From Variovorax dokdonensis (GTDB taxonomy: Bacteria > Pseudomonadota > Gammaproteobacteria > Burkholderiales > Burkholderiaceae_C): a stretch of 64,000 nt of DNA. Made by a program: the position numbers and the translations under genes. The stretch is from positions 62,001 through 126,000 of the forward strand of contig NZ_JASZYV010000001.1 in assembly GCF_030316895.1 (NCBI RefSeq), given 5' to 3'. Each line of letters starts with the position of its first letter. The stretch's first letter is position 1. The notes below the pieces were generated by a model, which searched no databases, had not been told where the DNA came from, and was given only the letters and a program-made list of their open reading frames with translations. Shown here one piece after another: positions 46,080 through 56,033 of the stretch.

Positions 46080-46274
46080 ATGATCCGCGCCTTGCTGTTC
46101 CTCCTCAGCGCGCTGGTGGCCATCGCGCTGGGTTACTTCTTCGGGGTCTGGGTGCTCTTCGGCTTGCTGGCTGCCGTCCTGGCGACGCTGCTGCTGTCGA
46201 CGCGGCGCGAACCGCACGCGCGCGAGCCAGAACCCGAGCAAGACCTGCCCAGCACCAGCCGCGCCGATCCGTGA
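46080..46274 (+). CDS. Small membrane protein, 64 residues
   Basis: 64 residues: a long hydrophobic stretch from residue ~4 to 39 (L-L-F-L-L-S-A-L-V-A-I-A-L-G-Y-F-F-G and V-L-F-G-L-L-A-A-V-L-A-T-L-L-L), probably two helices forming a hairpin, then an Arg-rich and acidic tail. No family recognised. It converges on fliR. An in-frame ATG at 45981 exists, but the added residues are low in hydrophobicity and codon use there is less convincing. Real gene status is likely but not certain. Confidence 0.5.
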   Translation: MIRALLFLLSALVAIALGYFFGVWVLFGLLAAVLATLLLSTRREPHAREPEPEQDLPSTSRADP

Positions 46275-46314
46275 GCGCTGGTGCAGCGGCCGGCTGCTCG
46301 CGATGCAGGCGCGG

Positions 46315-47112
46315 CTAACCGCCCAGTGCCCGCACCACGCTCATCATCGCCTCCAGCGCCGCATCGAAGCGTGGCTGCAGCATCTGCAGAAAGTGCGGCA
46401 CCATCACCGACAGCAGCGCGATGCCGGCCAGCAAGGTGAGCGGAAAGCCGACGGCAAAGATGCTGAACTGCGGCGACGCGCGATTGAGAATGCCCATGGC
46501 CAGGTTCAGCGTGAGCAGCGCGGTGACGAGCGGCAGCGCCAGCATCAGCCCGCTTTCGAAGACGTGGCCGCCTTGCGTGGCCAGCAGCATCCAGCCGCCC
46601 GCGGCAAAGGGCGCATCGGAGATCGGCAGCGTGTGAAAGCTCTCGCCCAGCGCCGCCAGCACGAGCAGGTGGCCATCCACCGCCAGAAAAAGCAGCATCG
46701 CCAGCATGTTCAGGAAGCGGCCCACCACCATGGTCTGGCCGCCGCTCGTCGCATCGAAGAAGGCCGCGAACGACAAGCCCATCTGCAGCGAGATGTATTC
46801 GCCCGCTGCCAGCACCGCAGCAAACACCAGGCGCATGGCGAAGCCCATCGCGATGCCGATCAGCACCTGCTTGATGACCAGCCACGCACCGGCGGCGGAC
46901 ACCACCGGCACCTGCGGCATGGCGCCCAGCGTTGGAGCGATCACCAGCGTCAGCACAGCGGCCAGCGCCACGCGTACCTGGCGCGGCACGGTCGCTTCGC
47001 TGGTGATGGGCGCGGTGCTCAGCAGCGCCAGGATGCGCACGAAGGGCCAGAGGAAGGTAACCAGCCAGGCCGTGAGCTGCTCCGACGTGACGGAGAAGAC
47101 CGGCGTCATCAA
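46315..47112 (-). CDS. fliR: Flagellar export gate protein FliR
   Basis: 265 residues with about six membrane helices. F-L-W-P-F-V-R-I-L-A-L-L-S-T-A-P-I at the N-terminus, G-F-A-M-R-L-V-F-A-A-V-L-A-A-G-E in mid-protein and Q-M-G-L-S-F-A-A-F-F-D conform to FliR. With FliP and FliQ it forms the helical export gate in the MS-ring. It overlaps the fliQ stop by four bases and is the last gene of this leftward operon. Confidence 0.95.
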   Translation of the reverse strand: MMTPVFSVTSEQLTAWLVTFLWPFVRILALLSTAPITSEATVPRQVRVALAAVLTLVIAPTLGAMPQVPVVSAAGAWLVIKQVLIGIAMGFAMRLVFAAVLAAGEYISLQMGLSFAAFFDATSGGQTMVVGRFLNMLAMLLFLAVDGHLLVLAALGESFHTLPISDAPFAAGGWMLLATQGGHVFESGLMLALPLVTALLTLNLAMGILNRASPQFSIFAVGFPLTLLAGIALLSVMVPHFLQMLQPRFDAALEAMMSVVRALGG

Positions 47113-47378
47113 CCCACCAGTTGCGGGATGCTCGAGAACAGCGTGCGGATGTAGTCGACCGTGGTGCTCAGCATCCAGGGCCCGGCCACCACCAGCGTGA
47201 TGAACACGGCCAGCAGCTTGGGAATGAAGGACAGCGTGGCTTCGTTGATCTGCGTGGCAGCCTGGAAGATGCTGACGATGAGGCCGACGACCAGGGCCAC
47301 GAGCAGCAGCGGCGCGCCCAGCACGAGGGACACTTCCATCGCGCGGCTGCCCATCGTCATGATGGTTTCGGGAGTCAT
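47109..47378 (-). CDS. fliQ: Flagellar export gate protein FliQ
   Basis: 89 residues, the usual length, two membrane helices: L-L-V-A-L-V-V-G-L-I-V-S-I-F-Q-A-A-T-Q and F-I-P-K-L-L-A-V-F-I-T-L-V-V-A-G-P-W-M. The Q-A-A-T-Q-I-N-E-A-T-L-S-F-I-P-K loop between them is the family signature. It lies between fliP and fliR. Confidence 0.96.
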   Translation of the reverse strand: MTPETIMTMGSRAMEVSLVLGAPLLLVALVVGLIVSIFQAATQINEATLSFIPKLLAVFITLVVAGPWMLSTTVDYIRTLFSSIPQLVG

Positions 47379-47403
47379 GGCGTTTCGCCTTTGCGGCGTG
47401 TTG

Positions 47404-48174
47404 CTAGTTGTAGAAGCTCTGCGCCAGCGCGCCGATCAGCAGTTGCCAGCCATCGGCCAGCACGAACAGCATCAGCTTGAAGGGCAGGGCGATGCCGGCG
47501 GGCGGCACCATCATCATCCCCATCGACATCAGCACGCTCGCCACCACCAGGTCGATGAGCAGGAACGGAATGAAGATGGTGAAGCCGATCTGGAAGGCCG
47601 TCTTCAGCTCGCTGATGACGAAAGCCGGCAACAGGATGCGCAGCGAGACGTCTTCGGGTCCCTGCATCTGCGGTTCGTTGGCAAGCTTGGCGAACAGGGC
47701 CAGGTCGCTCTCGCGCGTCTGGCGCAGCATGAAGGTCTTGAACGGCGCGATGCCGCGCGCCATCGCCTGGTCGGCGCTGATCTTGTTTTCTGAGAAGGGC
47801 TTGTAGGCCTCGTCGTAGGCCTTGTCGAACACCGGCGACATGACGAAGAAGGTGAGAAACAGCGACAGCCCCACCAGGATCTGGTTGGGTGGCGCCGACA
47901 TCGTGCCCAGCGCCGTGCGCAGAAGCCCGAGCACGATCAGGATCCGGGTGAAGCTCGTCATGCACAGCAGCAGCGCCGGCAGGAACGACAGCGAGGTCAG
48001 CAGCACCAGCGTCTGCACGCTGAGCGACCAGGTCTGGCTGCCGCCCGGCCCTGGCGTGGCGACGATGCCGGGCAGTCCCGTCGCCGCCGCGGCGGTGGCT
48101 GCGGCCGCAGGCAGCGACGCCGTCAGCAGGAGCAACGCGCCGCACAGGCCGCGGCGCAGGCCCGTGCGGATCAT
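47404..48174 (-). CDS. fliP: Flagellar export gate protein FliP
   Basis: 256 residues. A cleavable signal sequence ([17 protein letters not shown]) is expected for this family. Core motifs are [27 protein letters not shown] and [12 protein letters not shown], with [18 protein letters not shown] near the end. The start at 48174 overlaps the fliO stop by four bases. Confidence 0.96.
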   Translation of the reverse strand: MIRTGLRRGLCGALLLLTASLPAAAATAAAATGLPGIVATPGPGGSQTWSLSVQTLVLLTSLSFLPALLLCMTSFTRILIVLGLLRTALGTMSAPPNQILVGLSLFLTFFVMSPVFDKAYDEAYKPFSENKISADQAMARGIAPFKTFMLRQTRESDLALFAKLANEPQMQGPEDVSLRILLPAFVISELKTAFQIGFTIFIPFLLIDLVVASVLMSMGMMMVPPAGIALPFKLMLFVLADGWQLLIGALAQSFYN

Positions 48175-48815
48175 GGGGTGCTGAGGTGCGTGTTGCGAAC
48201 CAGCGATTCGTGCAGCTTGCGGGCGAAGACCATCACCGGGTCCATGCCATCGGAGGCCGGGCTGGCGGCATGCGCCATCACCGGCGGGTAGGTCAGCGGA
48301 GGCAGCGGTGGGGCCTTGTCCGAGCCGGACGGTGCGGGCTCCACAGAGGCCTTGGCTTCTTGCGAAGCGACGTTCGGTGCCAGGGCCGCGGCGGTCGCGG
48401 CGACGGTCACGGCGCTGCCGCCTTCGCCGCCGAGTTGGCCGCTGCCTTGTGCAGGCAGCGTGTAGAGCGCCTGGACCTGCGTGGGCGTGACGCCCAGCAC
48501 CACCCAGGTGTCGGCAACTTCGACGACCACCACGCGCTCGCGCTGGCCGACGGCGGTGCTCGACACCACCTTGACGAGGTGCCCGCTGCCGGTGAGGCGT
48601 TGCAGGCCGAAGCGCTTGGCCAGCCATGACAGCGCGAAGATCGATGCCAGTACCGCCGCCATGCCCAGGAAGGCCTGGCCGATGCCGCTGGAGGCGACTT
48701 CGGTCGAACCGGGCGCCACGGTCTGCAAGGTGGCATGCACGGGCACTGCGCCCAGGGCGCCGATGAGGACAGGAACACGCGCCGAACGCAGGCGCTCGAG
48801 GAGGGTCTTCTTCAT
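48171..48815 (-). CDS. fliO: Flagellar biosynthesis protein FliO
   Basis: 214 residues, longer than the enteric FliO (~120) owing to a Pro/Ala-rich C-terminal tail. An N-terminal signal-like segment and the membrane helix [21 protein letters not shown] are followed by the FliO core [18 protein letters not shown]. FliO helps assemble FliP. The gene overlaps fliN and fliP by four bases on each side. Confidence 0.9.
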   Translation of the reverse strand: MKKTLLERLRSARVPVLIGALGAVPVHATLQTVAPGSTEVASSGIGQAFLGMAAVLASIFALSWLAKRFGLQRLTGSGHLVKVVSSTAVGQRERVVVVEVADTWVVLGVTPTQVQALYTLPAQGSGQLGGEGGSAVTVAATAAALAPNVASQEAKASVEPAPSGSDKAPPLPPLTYPPVMAHAASPASDGMDPVMVFARKLHESLVRNTHLSTP

Positions 48816-49258
48816 GATCTTGCGAGCTTTTGCATGCGCTCGGAGGGAGTGATGATGTCGGTCAGGCGGATGCCGTACTTGTCGTTGACAACCACGACTT
48901 CACCCTGTGCGATGAGGTAGCCGTTGATCAGCACGTCCAGCGGCTGGCCGGCCAGGCCGTCGAGCTCGACCACCGAGCCTTGCGACAGCTGAAGCAGGCT
49001 CTTGATGGTGATGCGCGTGCGGCCGATCTCGGCCGTCAGCTGCACCGGCACGTCCATCACGCGGGCCAGGTCGGACGGCGTGACGCCGGCCGCGGCCGAA
49101 GCCGTTTCCTGGATCTGCTGGAACACCTGCGAAGTCGCCGGTGCGGCCACGGGCGCCGGTGCGGCAGCGGTTGCTGGCGCGCTGGAGGCGGTCTGTTCGG
49201 CCAGCGCCGCGGCCCAGTCGTCCGCGGCGTCGCCGGATGGGTTGCTTTCGTCAGTCAT
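48812..49258 (-). CDS. fliN: Flagellar switch protein FliN
   Basis: 148 residues. The C-terminal SpoA domain (~75-145) carries [20 protein letters not shown] and the [11 protein letters not shown] and [16 protein letters not shown] motifs that build the C-ring base. The N-terminal ~60 residues are Ala-rich and flexible. It overlaps the end of fliM by eight bases. Confidence 0.95.
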   Translation of the reverse strand: MTDESNPSGDAADDWAAALAEQTASSAPATAAAPAPVAAPATSQVFQQIQETASAAAGVTPSDLARVMDVPVQLTAEIGRTRITIKSLLQLSQGSVVELDGLAGQPLDVLINGYLIAQGEVVVVNDKYGIRLTDIITPSERMQKLARS

Positions 49259-50252
49259 GCTCGTACTTCGAATCGCTGTTGTCTTGGTTGATCATCTTGT
49301 TCACGCGCAGGGCGTAGCGGCCGTTGGAGGTTCCGAAGCCGCACTCCATCACCGGCACGCCATCGACCTTGGCCAGGGCCGTGGTCGGCAGCTCGATCGG
49401 CAGCACGTCGCCCTCGCGCAGGCGCAACACCTCGCCGATGGTGGAAGGAATGGTCACGAAGTCGGCCACCAGCTCGACGTCGGCCTCCTGCATCTGGCTG
49501 GACATCTGGCGCACCCAGCGCTTGTCCACCTCGACTTCGTCCTGGATCGGGTTGGACAGCAGGTCGCGGATCGGCTCGATCATCGAATAGGGCAGGCACA
49601 CGTGCAGGAAGCCGCCAATGGGGCCGAACTCGATCTGCAGCGTGGTGTTCACCACCACCTCGTTGGGCGCGACGATGTTGGCCAGCTTGCCGTGCATCTC
49701 GGCGCGCACATAGTCGAACTCCAGCGGATAGACCGGCTTCCATGCATCGCCGTAGCACTGCAGGGCCAGGTCCAGCAGACGGCGGATGATGCGCTGCTCG
49801 GTGCGCGTGAAGTCGCGTCCTTCCACCCGCACGTGGTAGCGGCCGTCGCTGCCGAAGAGGTTGTCCACCACGAGGAAGACCAGCTTCGGATCGAACACGA
49901 AGATGGCCGTGCCGCGCAGCGGCTTCATGTGCAGCATGTTGATGTTGGCGGGCACCGGCAGATGGCGCACGAACTCGCCGTACTTCTGGATCTGCATCGG
50001 GCCCACGGAGATGTCGGGACTGCGCCGCATGAAGTTCAGCAGCGAGCCGCGCAGCGCACGGGCGAAGCGGTCGTTGATGACCTCCAGCGTGTGCATCCGG
50101 CTGCGCACCACGCGGTCGGGCGCGCCGAGGTCATAGGCCGGCAGGCCATCGGCGGGCGATGCCGCCGAAGTGGACTGGTCGACGCTGCCGCCGGTGACGC
50201 CGCTGAGCAGCGCATCGACTTCGTCTTGCGATAGGACCTGTTCGTAGGCCAT
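49251..50252 (-). CDS. fliM: Flagellar switch protein FliM
   Basis: 333 residues. The N-terminal L-S-Q-D-E-V-D-A-L-L-S-G-V binds phosphorylated CheY; the middle CheC-like domain and C-terminal SpoA-like domain follow with Y-D-L-G-A-P-D-R-V-V-R-S and F-L-H-V-C-L-P-Y-S-M-I-E-P-I. FliM transmits the chemotaxis signal to the C-ring. Starts 20 bases after the fliL stop. Confidence 0.96.
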   Translation of the reverse strand: MAYEQVLSQDEVDALLSGVTGGSVDQSTSAASPADGLPAYDLGAPDRVVRSRMHTLEVINDRFARALRGSLLNFMRRSPDISVGPMQIQKYGEFVRHLPVPANINMLHMKPLRGTAIFVFDPKLVFLVVDNLFGSDGRYHVRVEGRDFTRTEQRIIRRLLDLALQCYGDAWKPVYPLEFDYVRAEMHGKLANIVAPNEVVVNTTLQIEFGPIGGFLHVCLPYSMIEPIRDLLSNPIQDEVEVDKRWVRQMSSQMQEADVELVADFVTIPSTIGEVLRLREGDVLPIELPTTALAKVDGVPVMECGFGTSNGRYALRVNKMINQDNSDSKYEHD

Positions 50253-50272
50253 GTGTGCGTTCTGCCCTTGGC

Positions 50273-50767
50273 CTACTGCACCACGAAGGTGTTGAAAGAA
50301 ACGCCGGCAATGCCTTGCGAAGGCATGTCCTCGGCCAGCGGGCGATTCATCTCGGTGCGGATCTCCTCGGCCACGCGGCTCTTGTCCTCGGTCGACACCA
50401 GCGTGTCGGGCTTGCGGTTGGACAGGATCAGCATCGCGCGGCTGCGCAGCTCGGGCATGAACTCGGCCACCTGGGCGCGCGACTTCTCGTCACGCACGCG
50501 CAGCGTCATGCCCAGGTGCAGGAACTTGGGGCGGCCCTCATCCTGAAGATTGACGGTGAAGGGCTCCACCGTCACGAAGATGGGCTTTTCGAGCACCGGC
50601 GCGGCAGCCTGTGCCGGCGCGCTCTGGCGGCCCAGCATGAACCAGGCGCCGGCGCCACCGGCGCCCACCAGCACGACGCCGAGGAGCACGCCAATGAGCA
50701 TTTTGGAAGCGGACGAGCCGCCCGCGGGAGCGGCATCGGCGGCGGCAGCAGTTTTGGAAGTGGCCAT
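50273..50767 (-). CDS. fliL: Flagellar basal-body associated protein FliL
   Basis: 164 residues. A short cytoplasmic N-terminus, a single membrane helix (L-I-G-V-L-L-G-V-V-L-V-G-A-G-G-A-G-A-W) and a periplasmic domain with F-V-T-V-E-P-F-T-V-N-L and L-H-L-G-M-T-L-R-V-R. FliL supports the stator around the rotor. A 106-base gap separates it from fliK; it holds no recognised sigma-28 match, and the ribosome site is weak. Confidence 0.93.
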   Translation of the reverse strand: MATSKTAAAADAAPAGGSSASKMLIGVLLGVVLVGAGGAGAWFMLGRQSAPAQAAAPVLEKPIFVTVEPFTVNLQDEGRPKFLHLGMTLRVRDEKSRAQVAEFMPELRSRAMLILSNRKPDTLVSTEDKSRVAEEIRTEMNRPLAEDMPSQGIAGVSFNTFVVQ

Positions 50768-50873
50768 AGGTCGTTGGTTAACGTTGCAATGGATTCTTGG
50801 CGAAGGGGGGCTTTGCCGATGGACCGATCAGGAACGGAAAAGCGGCTCAACTCCGCGAATGGGTGGAAGGAGT

Positions 50874-52304
50874 TCACGCAAAGGTGTCGAGCCCGGTCTG
50901 GGCGCGGCTTCGCTGCGCCGGTGCGGTGGTCTGCACCGCCTGCGCTTCGGCGCGCGGTGCGGCACCGGGGTAGTCGGCTTGCGCGCGGGGGCGCGGCGAA
51001 TCCTGGCCGGCAAAGTAGCCGCCCTGGCCTCCCTGGCCGCCGAACTGCTGCGACGACCCCGACTGGACCGACGCCTGACCCAGCTCGATGCCCTGCGCGG
51101 CCAGCGTGCTGCGCAACTGCGGCAAGGCGGCTTCGAGCGCCTTGCGAACGCCCTCGTGCGACGACATGAACATGGCTTGCGTCTGCTGATCGTTCATCGA
51201 CAGCGTGACCTGCAGCGGACCGAGTTCGGCGGGATTGAGATTGAGCCGGGCGACATGCTGGCCGCTGGTGCTCATGCGCAGCATCTGCTGGGCGAGCGCG
51301 GCGGCCCAGGCTTCGTGGCCGACTTCGGGGGCGACGGTGTGCGTGCTCGTCGCGGCCGCAATGGCTGCGGCGCGATCGGCGGCGCCGCTCGTGGACGCAA
51401 CGCCTGCCTGGAACGGCAGCGGCTGCGCGGCCCGCGGATCTTCGCCCTCGCGGGCACTGGCATCGCCGTCTCCGGCGCTGGATGCACCGGCATTGACAGC
51501 GGCCAGAGCGGCTTCGAATTCGATGGCCGCCCCGTTGCCCGCGCCGGATGCGGCGGACGTGCCGTCGGCGTCGTCGGAGCGTGCTGCCGAAGCCGTGGCC
51601 GAGGTGGCATCGCCGACGCGCGCCTTGGCCGTCGGGCGCGCCGAGCCGGGCGCCGCGTCGGCCACGACGCCGGGCACCGCCTTCGCAGCCGCCAGCGCGA
51701 CGGCAGCGTCGGCGAGCGTGGTCGCATCGTCGGCGGGCGTGGCGTTCGCTTTGGTCGAGGCGGCGTCAGCGGCTGCGGCCAGCGCAGCCTTGTCGGCGCC
51801 TGCGGCCTTGTCGGCCGTTTGCCCGGAGGAATCGGTCGCGGTGGCTGCGTTGTCCGCGTCGGCGGCGATGTCGGTGCCTGCGGTTGGTGTGGCCTGCGCG
51901 GCCAGATCCGGCGCCGCAGCGCCTGCGACCGCTGCGCCTGCGGCGCCACGCGCTTCGGCGGCATGGCCGTTCGCCAGCGCGGCGCTGTCGGAGCGCGCCT
52001 GGGCCAGCGGCTGGAAGGGCGCCAGCATGGCCATCACTTCGGCCGGGGTCAGCGTGCTGCCCTTGCGGTCGTCGCCGCGCGAACCCTTGCGGGAAGACAC
52101 GCCGCCGGTTTCGTTGGTGGCGCTTGCGTCTGCCGCACCGGTCGATTCGGTCGCGGCCGCCTTGCGCGAACCGCGTGATGCCTCGAGCGCCTGCTCGAAG
52201 CCGCGCGCATCGGATGACTCGGTTTGGCGAGCGCCGGGCGAAGCCTGCGTGCGCGGCGCACCGGAAGCAACCACGGAGGGCAGCGCGAGGTTGGGCATGG
52301 ACAT
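50874..52304 (-). CDS. fliK: Flagellar hook-length control protein FliK
   Basis: 476 residues from ATG 52304, preceded by AGAAGG; an in-frame ATG at 52385 would extend into the end of fliJ. The first ~340 residues are an Ala/Asp/Thr-rich low-complexity ruler; the C-terminal hook domain (PF02120) carries V-A-R-L-N-L-N-P-A-E-L-G-P-L-Q-V and R-K-A-L-E-A-A-L-P-Q-L-R. FliK measures hook length during export and triggers the switch to filament substrates through FlhB. A second FliK-like protein starts at 62932. Confidence 0.92.
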   Translation of the reverse strand: MSMPNLALPSVVASGAPRTQASPGARQTESSDARGFEQALEASRGSRKAAATESTGAADASATNETGGVSSRKGSRGDDRKGSTLTPAEVMAMLAPFQPLAQARSDSAALANGHAAEARGAAGAAVAGAAAPDLAAQATPTAGTDIAADADNAATATDSSGQTADKAAGADKAALAAAADAASTKANATPADDATTLADAAVALAAAKAVPGVVADAAPGSARPTAKARVGDATSATASAARSDDADGTSAASGAGNGAAIEFEAALAAVNAGASSAGDGDASAREGEDPRAAQPLPFQAGVASTSGAADRAAAIAAATSTHTVAPEVGHEAWAAALAQQMLRMSTSGQHVARLNLNPAELGPLQVTLSMNDQQTQAMFMSSHEGVRKALEAALPQLRSTLAAQGIELGQASVQSGSSQQFGGQGGQGGYFAGQDSPRPRAQADYPGAAPRAEAQAVQTTAPAQRSRAQTGLDTFA

Positions 52305-52329
52305 GGCGTGTACCTTCTTGTCGGTTTCT

Positions 52330-52785
52330 TCAGAACGTGGGGTTGACGGCGCGGTCGAGAAAGCCGCGCGCCGCGCGTTCGTCACTGTCGCGCTGTTCGC
52401 GCTTGGCCTGCACGGCTTGTTCCTGGCGCCGGGCGCGCTCGATCAACGTGTCGAACGAGTTGAGCCGGCGCTTGTTCTGGCGCCAGTCGTCGCGGCCCCG
52501 GTCGAGCCGGGTCTCGGCCTGCGCGACGATGGCGCGCTGCTGGTCGATCGCGCCGTCGAGCGTCGCCAGGAAGGCCTGGTAGTTGTGGTACTTGGCGCTC
52601 GAAAGCCCGTGGGCCATCTGCGCCTGCAACTGGCCGAAGTAGTCCTGCCGGTAGTCGATCAGCATCTCGAGCTTCTGCGCGGCACTCAGTTGCGCGTTCT
52701 GCAAGGCGCCGAGGCGGCGCGCCGCGTCGTCGGTCTTGGTTCGGGCCAGTTCGCTCAGGGTGTCGAGGGGCAGCTGCTTGGCCAT
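52330..52785 (-). CDS. fliJ: Flagellar export chaperone FliJ
   Basis: 151 residues, almost entirely coiled coil (L-G-A-L-Q-N-A-Q-L-S-A-A-Q-K-L-E-M-L, Q-A-Q-M-A-H-G-L), the form that fits into the FliI hexamer like an ATPase stalk. Charged C-terminus R-R-Q-E-Q-A-V-Q-A-K. Lies between fliI and fliK as in other proteobacteria. Confidence 0.92.
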   Translation of the reverse strand: MAKQLPLDTLSELARTKTDDAARRLGALQNAQLSAAQKLEMLIDYRQDYFGQLQAQMAHGLSSAKYHNYQAFLATLDGAIDQQRAIVAQAETRLDRGRDDWRQNKRRLNSFDTLIERARRQEQAVQAKREQRDSDERAARGFLDRAVNPTF

Positions 52786-52826
52786 GGGTGGCTTTTCCTT
52801 CGGAGTTGGATGGGGCGGTGCGTCGG

Positions 52827-54236
52827 TCAGGCCGGTTCGAACAGGGCACGCATGCGGGCGATGGATTCGCCGTAGCCGGTGCGCTCTTCCATCGCCTGCT
52901 GCAGGAAGGCCTCCAGGCGCGGATGCATGGCGATCGCCTGGTCGAGTTGCGCGTCGTGGCCGGGCGCATAGGCGCCCACGCTGATCAGGTCGCGGTTGCG
53001 CTGGTAGCGCGACAGCATCTGCTTGAAGCGGCGCACATGCTCGAACTGGGCGGGCGGAATCAGCGCGGTCATTGCGCGGCTGATGGACGCCTCGATGTCG
53101 ATCGCCGGGTAATGCCCCGACTCGGCCAGCGTGCGCGACAGCACCACGTGCCCGTCGAGGATGGCGCGGGCCGAATCGGCGATCGGGTCCTGCTGGTCGT
53201 CGCCTTCCGAGAGCACGGTGTAGAAGGCGGTGATCGATCCGCCGCGCCCGTTGGCATCGCGCGCGCCGTTGCCGGCACGCTCCACCAGGGCGGGCAGCTT
53301 GGCGAACACCGAAGGCGGATAGCCCTTGGTGGCCGGCGGCTCGCCCACGGCCAGCGCGATCTCGCGCTGCGCCATGGCGTAGCGGGTGAGCGAATCCATG
53401 ATGAGCAGCACGTCCTTGCCCTGGTCGCGGAAGTACTCGGCCAGGCAGGTCGCATAGGCCGCGCCCTGCAGTCGCAGGAGGGGCGAGTTGTCGGCCGGCG
53501 CCGCCACCACCACCGAGCGCGCCAGGCCTTCTTCGCCCAGCGTGTTCTCGATGAAGTCCTTCACCTCGCGGCCGCGTTCGCCGATCAGGCCGACCACGAT
53601 CACTTCAGCACTGGTGTAGCGGGCCATCATGCCCAGCAGCACGCTCTTGCCCACGCCCGAGCCGGCGAACAGGCCCAGGCGCTGGCCTCGCCCGACCGTG
53701 AGCATGGCGTTGATGGCGCGCACGCCCACGTCGAGCACCGAGTCGATGGGCGCGCGGTTGAGCGGATTGATCGGCGGCGACGACAACGGCACCTTGCGTG
53801 AAAAGTCGAGCGGGCCGAGTCCGTCGAGCGGGCGGCCGACCGCATCGACCACGCGGCCGAGCATGCCTTCGCCGACCGGCAGGCGCTTGGCCTGCGAGCC
53901 GTCGCCGCTGGATGCGGCTTCGCGCGGTATCACGCGTGCGCCGGGCAGCAGCCCCGCCACTTCGCTTTGCGGCATGAGGAAGAGCCGGTCGCCGGCAAAG
54001 CCGACCACTTCGGCTTCGGCATGGCGTTGCGACTGACCGGGCGGCAACTCCACCAGGCAATCGCTGCCGACCGGCAACTGGAGGCCGACGGCTTCGAGCA
54101 CCAGGCCGACGGCACGGGTCAGCCGGCCCGATTGCGCGAACGGTGCACAGCGCTGCACATCGGCACGCGCATTGGCGAGCGCGGCCAGCCAGGCGGCGCT
54201 GTGCGGGTTGGGTGTGGCGGCTTGCATGTTCGTCAT
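52827..54236 (-). CDS. fliI: Flagellar export ATPase FliI
   Basis: 469 residues. An F1-beta-like ATPase: Walker A G-S-G-V-G-K-S at 192-198, the nearby [10 protein letters not shown] with the catalytic Glu, and Walker [12 protein letters not shown]-terminal [11 protein letters not shown] is conserved. FliI energises export together with FliH and FliJ. The start overlaps the fliH stop by four bases; ATG at 54227 is a close alternative. Confidence 0.96.
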   Translation of the reverse strand: MTNMQAATPNPHSAAWLAALANARADVQRCAPFAQSGRLTRAVGLVLEAVGLQLPVGSDCLVELPPGQSQRHAEAEVVGFAGDRLFLMPQSEVAGLLPGARVIPREAASSGDGSQAKRLPVGEGMLGRVVDAVGRPLDGLGPLDFSRKVPLSSPPINPLNRAPIDSVLDVGVRAINAMLTVGRGQRLGLFAGSGVGKSVLLGMMARYTSAEVIVVGLIGERGREVKDFIENTLGEEGLARSVVVAAPADNSPLLRLQGAAYATCLAEYFRDQGKDVLLIMDSLTRYAMAQREIALAVGEPPATKGYPPSVFAKLPALVERAGNGARDANGRGGSITAFYTVLSEGDDQQDPIADSARAILDGHVVLSRTLAESGHYPAIDIEASISRAMTALIPPAQFEHVRRFKQMLSRYQRNRDLISVGAYAPGHDAQLDQAIAMHPRLEAFLQQAMEERTGYGESIARMRALFEPA

Positions 54237-55042
54237 GCCTGCGCGGTGTCGCCGGCTTCGGCGTCGGTGCGTTGGCGCAGGGCGGCGCCCACGCGCTGCC
54301 AGCGCGAGTCGATCGTGGCATCCACCTCGCCAGTAGCGGTCAGCACGCGGCATCCGCCACGGCTCTGGCTTTCGTCGGCGCGCACCTGCCAGCCGGCGGC
54401 TTCGAGTTCGCGGCCCAGGCTGCCGCGCACCAGCGCGGCATCGTCCGGATGCAGCAGCAGCCGTGGTTCGCCCTGCAAGGCGGGCTCGGACTGCATCAGC
54501 TCCTGGACCAGCGTCAGCACCCATTGCGGCTCGGCCTGCAAGGTGCGATGCACCACTTGGCGGGCGATGTCCATGGCCAGGGCCAGCATGGCGTCGGCCA
54601 GGTCGGCGTCGGCACGCCGCAGCGCCGCCGGCAGGCTGGCGCACAGCGCGCGCAGTTGTTCGGCATGCGCGCTGGCGGCCATCAGGCCGACGGCCAGGCC
54701 TTCCGCATGGCCTTCCTTGCGGCCTTGCTCCATGCCCTTGGCATGCCCTTCGCGGCGGCCTTCGGCTTCACCGGCGGCCTTGGCCTCGCGGCGCAGCTTC
54801 GACAGCTCCGCCGCATGCAGCAGCGCGGGCGAAGGTGCGGGCTCCGGCGTCCGCTGCGACGCGGCTTGCGTCTTGCTCCTGGCCGGCGCGTTGAGCGAAT
54901 CCATCTCCCAGCGCTCCCAAGCCGACAGGCCAGGGCGCGCCGCATCGTCTTGCGCCGTTGCGGCCGCGACCGGCGACGGAGGCCGCGCGTAAGCGGCAGC
55001 GAGGCGCGAGCGGGCGTCGGGTGCGAACAGGGCGTCAGACAT
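54233..55042 (-). CDS. fliH: Flagellar export ATPase regulator FliH
   Basis: 269 residues. The Gly/Glu/Ala-rich helical repeat [18 protein letters not shown] contains several G-x3-G steps, the FliH signature for a tightly packed dimer; the C-terminal globular part (V-L-H-like [11 protein letters not shown]) binds FliI. Start at ATG 55042 overlaps the end of fliG by eight bases. Confidence 0.92.
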   Translation of the reverse strand: MSDALFAPDARSRLAAAYARPPSPVAAATAQDDAARPGLSAWERWEMDSLNAPARSKTQAASQRTPEPAPSPALLHAAELSKLRREAKAAGEAEGRREGHAKGMEQGRKEGHAEGLAVGLMAASAHAEQLRALCASLPAALRRADADLADAMLALAMDIARQVVHRTLQAEPQWVLTLVQELMQSEPALQGEPRLLLHPDDAALVRGSLGRELEAAGWQVRADESQSRGGCRVLTATGEVDATIDSRWQRVGAALRQRTDAEAGDTAQA

Positions 55043-56033
55043 AGTCGTCGGTGCCCGGCGCGGTGATGACGATCTCGCCGGTCTCGGACAGGCGACGCGC
55101 GATCTGCAGGATCGCCTTCTGCTCGGCCTCCACCTGCGACACCCGAACCGGCGGGCGCAGGTCCATGTCCTCGCGCAGCGCCTCGGCGGCACGCTGCGAC
55201 ATGTTGGTGAGGAACTTGTCGCGCAGCTCCTGCGGCGAGCCCTTGAGCGCGATGATGAGCGACTCGGCCTCGATGTCCTTGAGCAGGCGCTGGATGCTGC
55301 GGTCTTCCAGACCCAGCAGGTTCTCGAAGACGAACATCTCGTCGACGATGCGCTGGGCCAGTGCGTCGTCCACCGTGCGCACGTGCGCAATGGCTTCTTC
55401 CTCCTGCGCGCTGGCCATGAGGTTGACGATCTCGGCCGCGGTGCGCACGCCGCCCAGGCGGCTGCGCTTGAGGCCCTGGCCCGACAGCATCTCGGTGAGC
55501 ACTTCGGTCAGCTCGTTGAGCGCCGACGGCTGGATGCCACCGAAAGTGGCAATGCGCATGATCACGTCGTGGCGCAGGCGTGCGGGCAGCTTCTCCAGCA
55601 CCTCGGAAGCCTTGAGGCGATCGAGGTGGATGAGCACGGTGGCAAGGATCTGCGGATGCTCGTCGCGGATGAGCTCGGCCACCTCGACGGCGTCGAGCTG
55701 GTTGAGCCGCTCGATGCCGCTGTGCGGTTCCTCGGCCTGCAGGATGTCTTCGAGCAGGTTGCTGGCGCGATCCTCGCCCAGCGCCTTTCGCATCACGGCG
55801 CGGATGTAGCTGCTCGAACCCAGGTTCAAGGCCGAGAGCTGTTCGGTCTCCTGGCGGAACTCCGACAGCACCGCCGCCAGTTCGTCGCGCGACACGGAGT
55901 TGACCTTGGCCATGGCCGATCCCAGGGCTTGCACGTCGTTGGTCGACAGATGCTTGAGGGCGGCGGCGGCATGGTCTTCGCCCAAAGCCATCAGCAGGAT
56001 GGCGCTCTTGCGGGTTCCGGCTTCACTCGTCAT
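55035..56033 (-). CDS. fliG: Flagellar motor switch protein FliG
   Basis: 332 residues, the standard size. The N-terminal MS-ring-binding domain has I-L-L-M-A-L-G-E-D-H-A-A-A-A-L-K; the armadillo middle domain has E-H-P-Q-I-L-A-T-V-L-I-H-L and the EHPQ motif; the C-terminal torque domain carries the charged helix with L-M-S-x-Q-E-E-type residues and M-F-V-F-E-N-L-L. FliG contacts MotA and reverses the motor. It overlaps fliF by 11 bases. Confidence 0.96.
   Translation of the reverse strand: MTSEAGTRKSAILLMALGEDHAAAALKHLSTNDVQALGSAMAKVNSVSRDELAAVLSEFRQETEQLSALNLGSSSYIRAVMRKALGEDRASNLLEDILQAEEPHSGIERLNQLDAVEVAELIRDEHPQILATVLIHLDRLKASEVLEKLPARLRHDVIMRIATFGGIQPSALNELTEVLTEMLSGQGLKRSRLGGVRTAAEIVNLMASAQEEEAIAHVRTVDDALAQRIVDEMFVFENLLGLEDRSIQRLLKDIEAESLIIALKGSPQELRDKFLTNMSQRAAEALREDMDLRPPVRVSQVEAEQKAILQIARRLSETGEIVITAPGTDDYV

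Noticed and set aside
46303..47154. 283-codon plus-strand frame opposite fliR
   Set aside because: His/Gln/Arg-rich shadow of fliR; no ribosome site and no recognisable motif.
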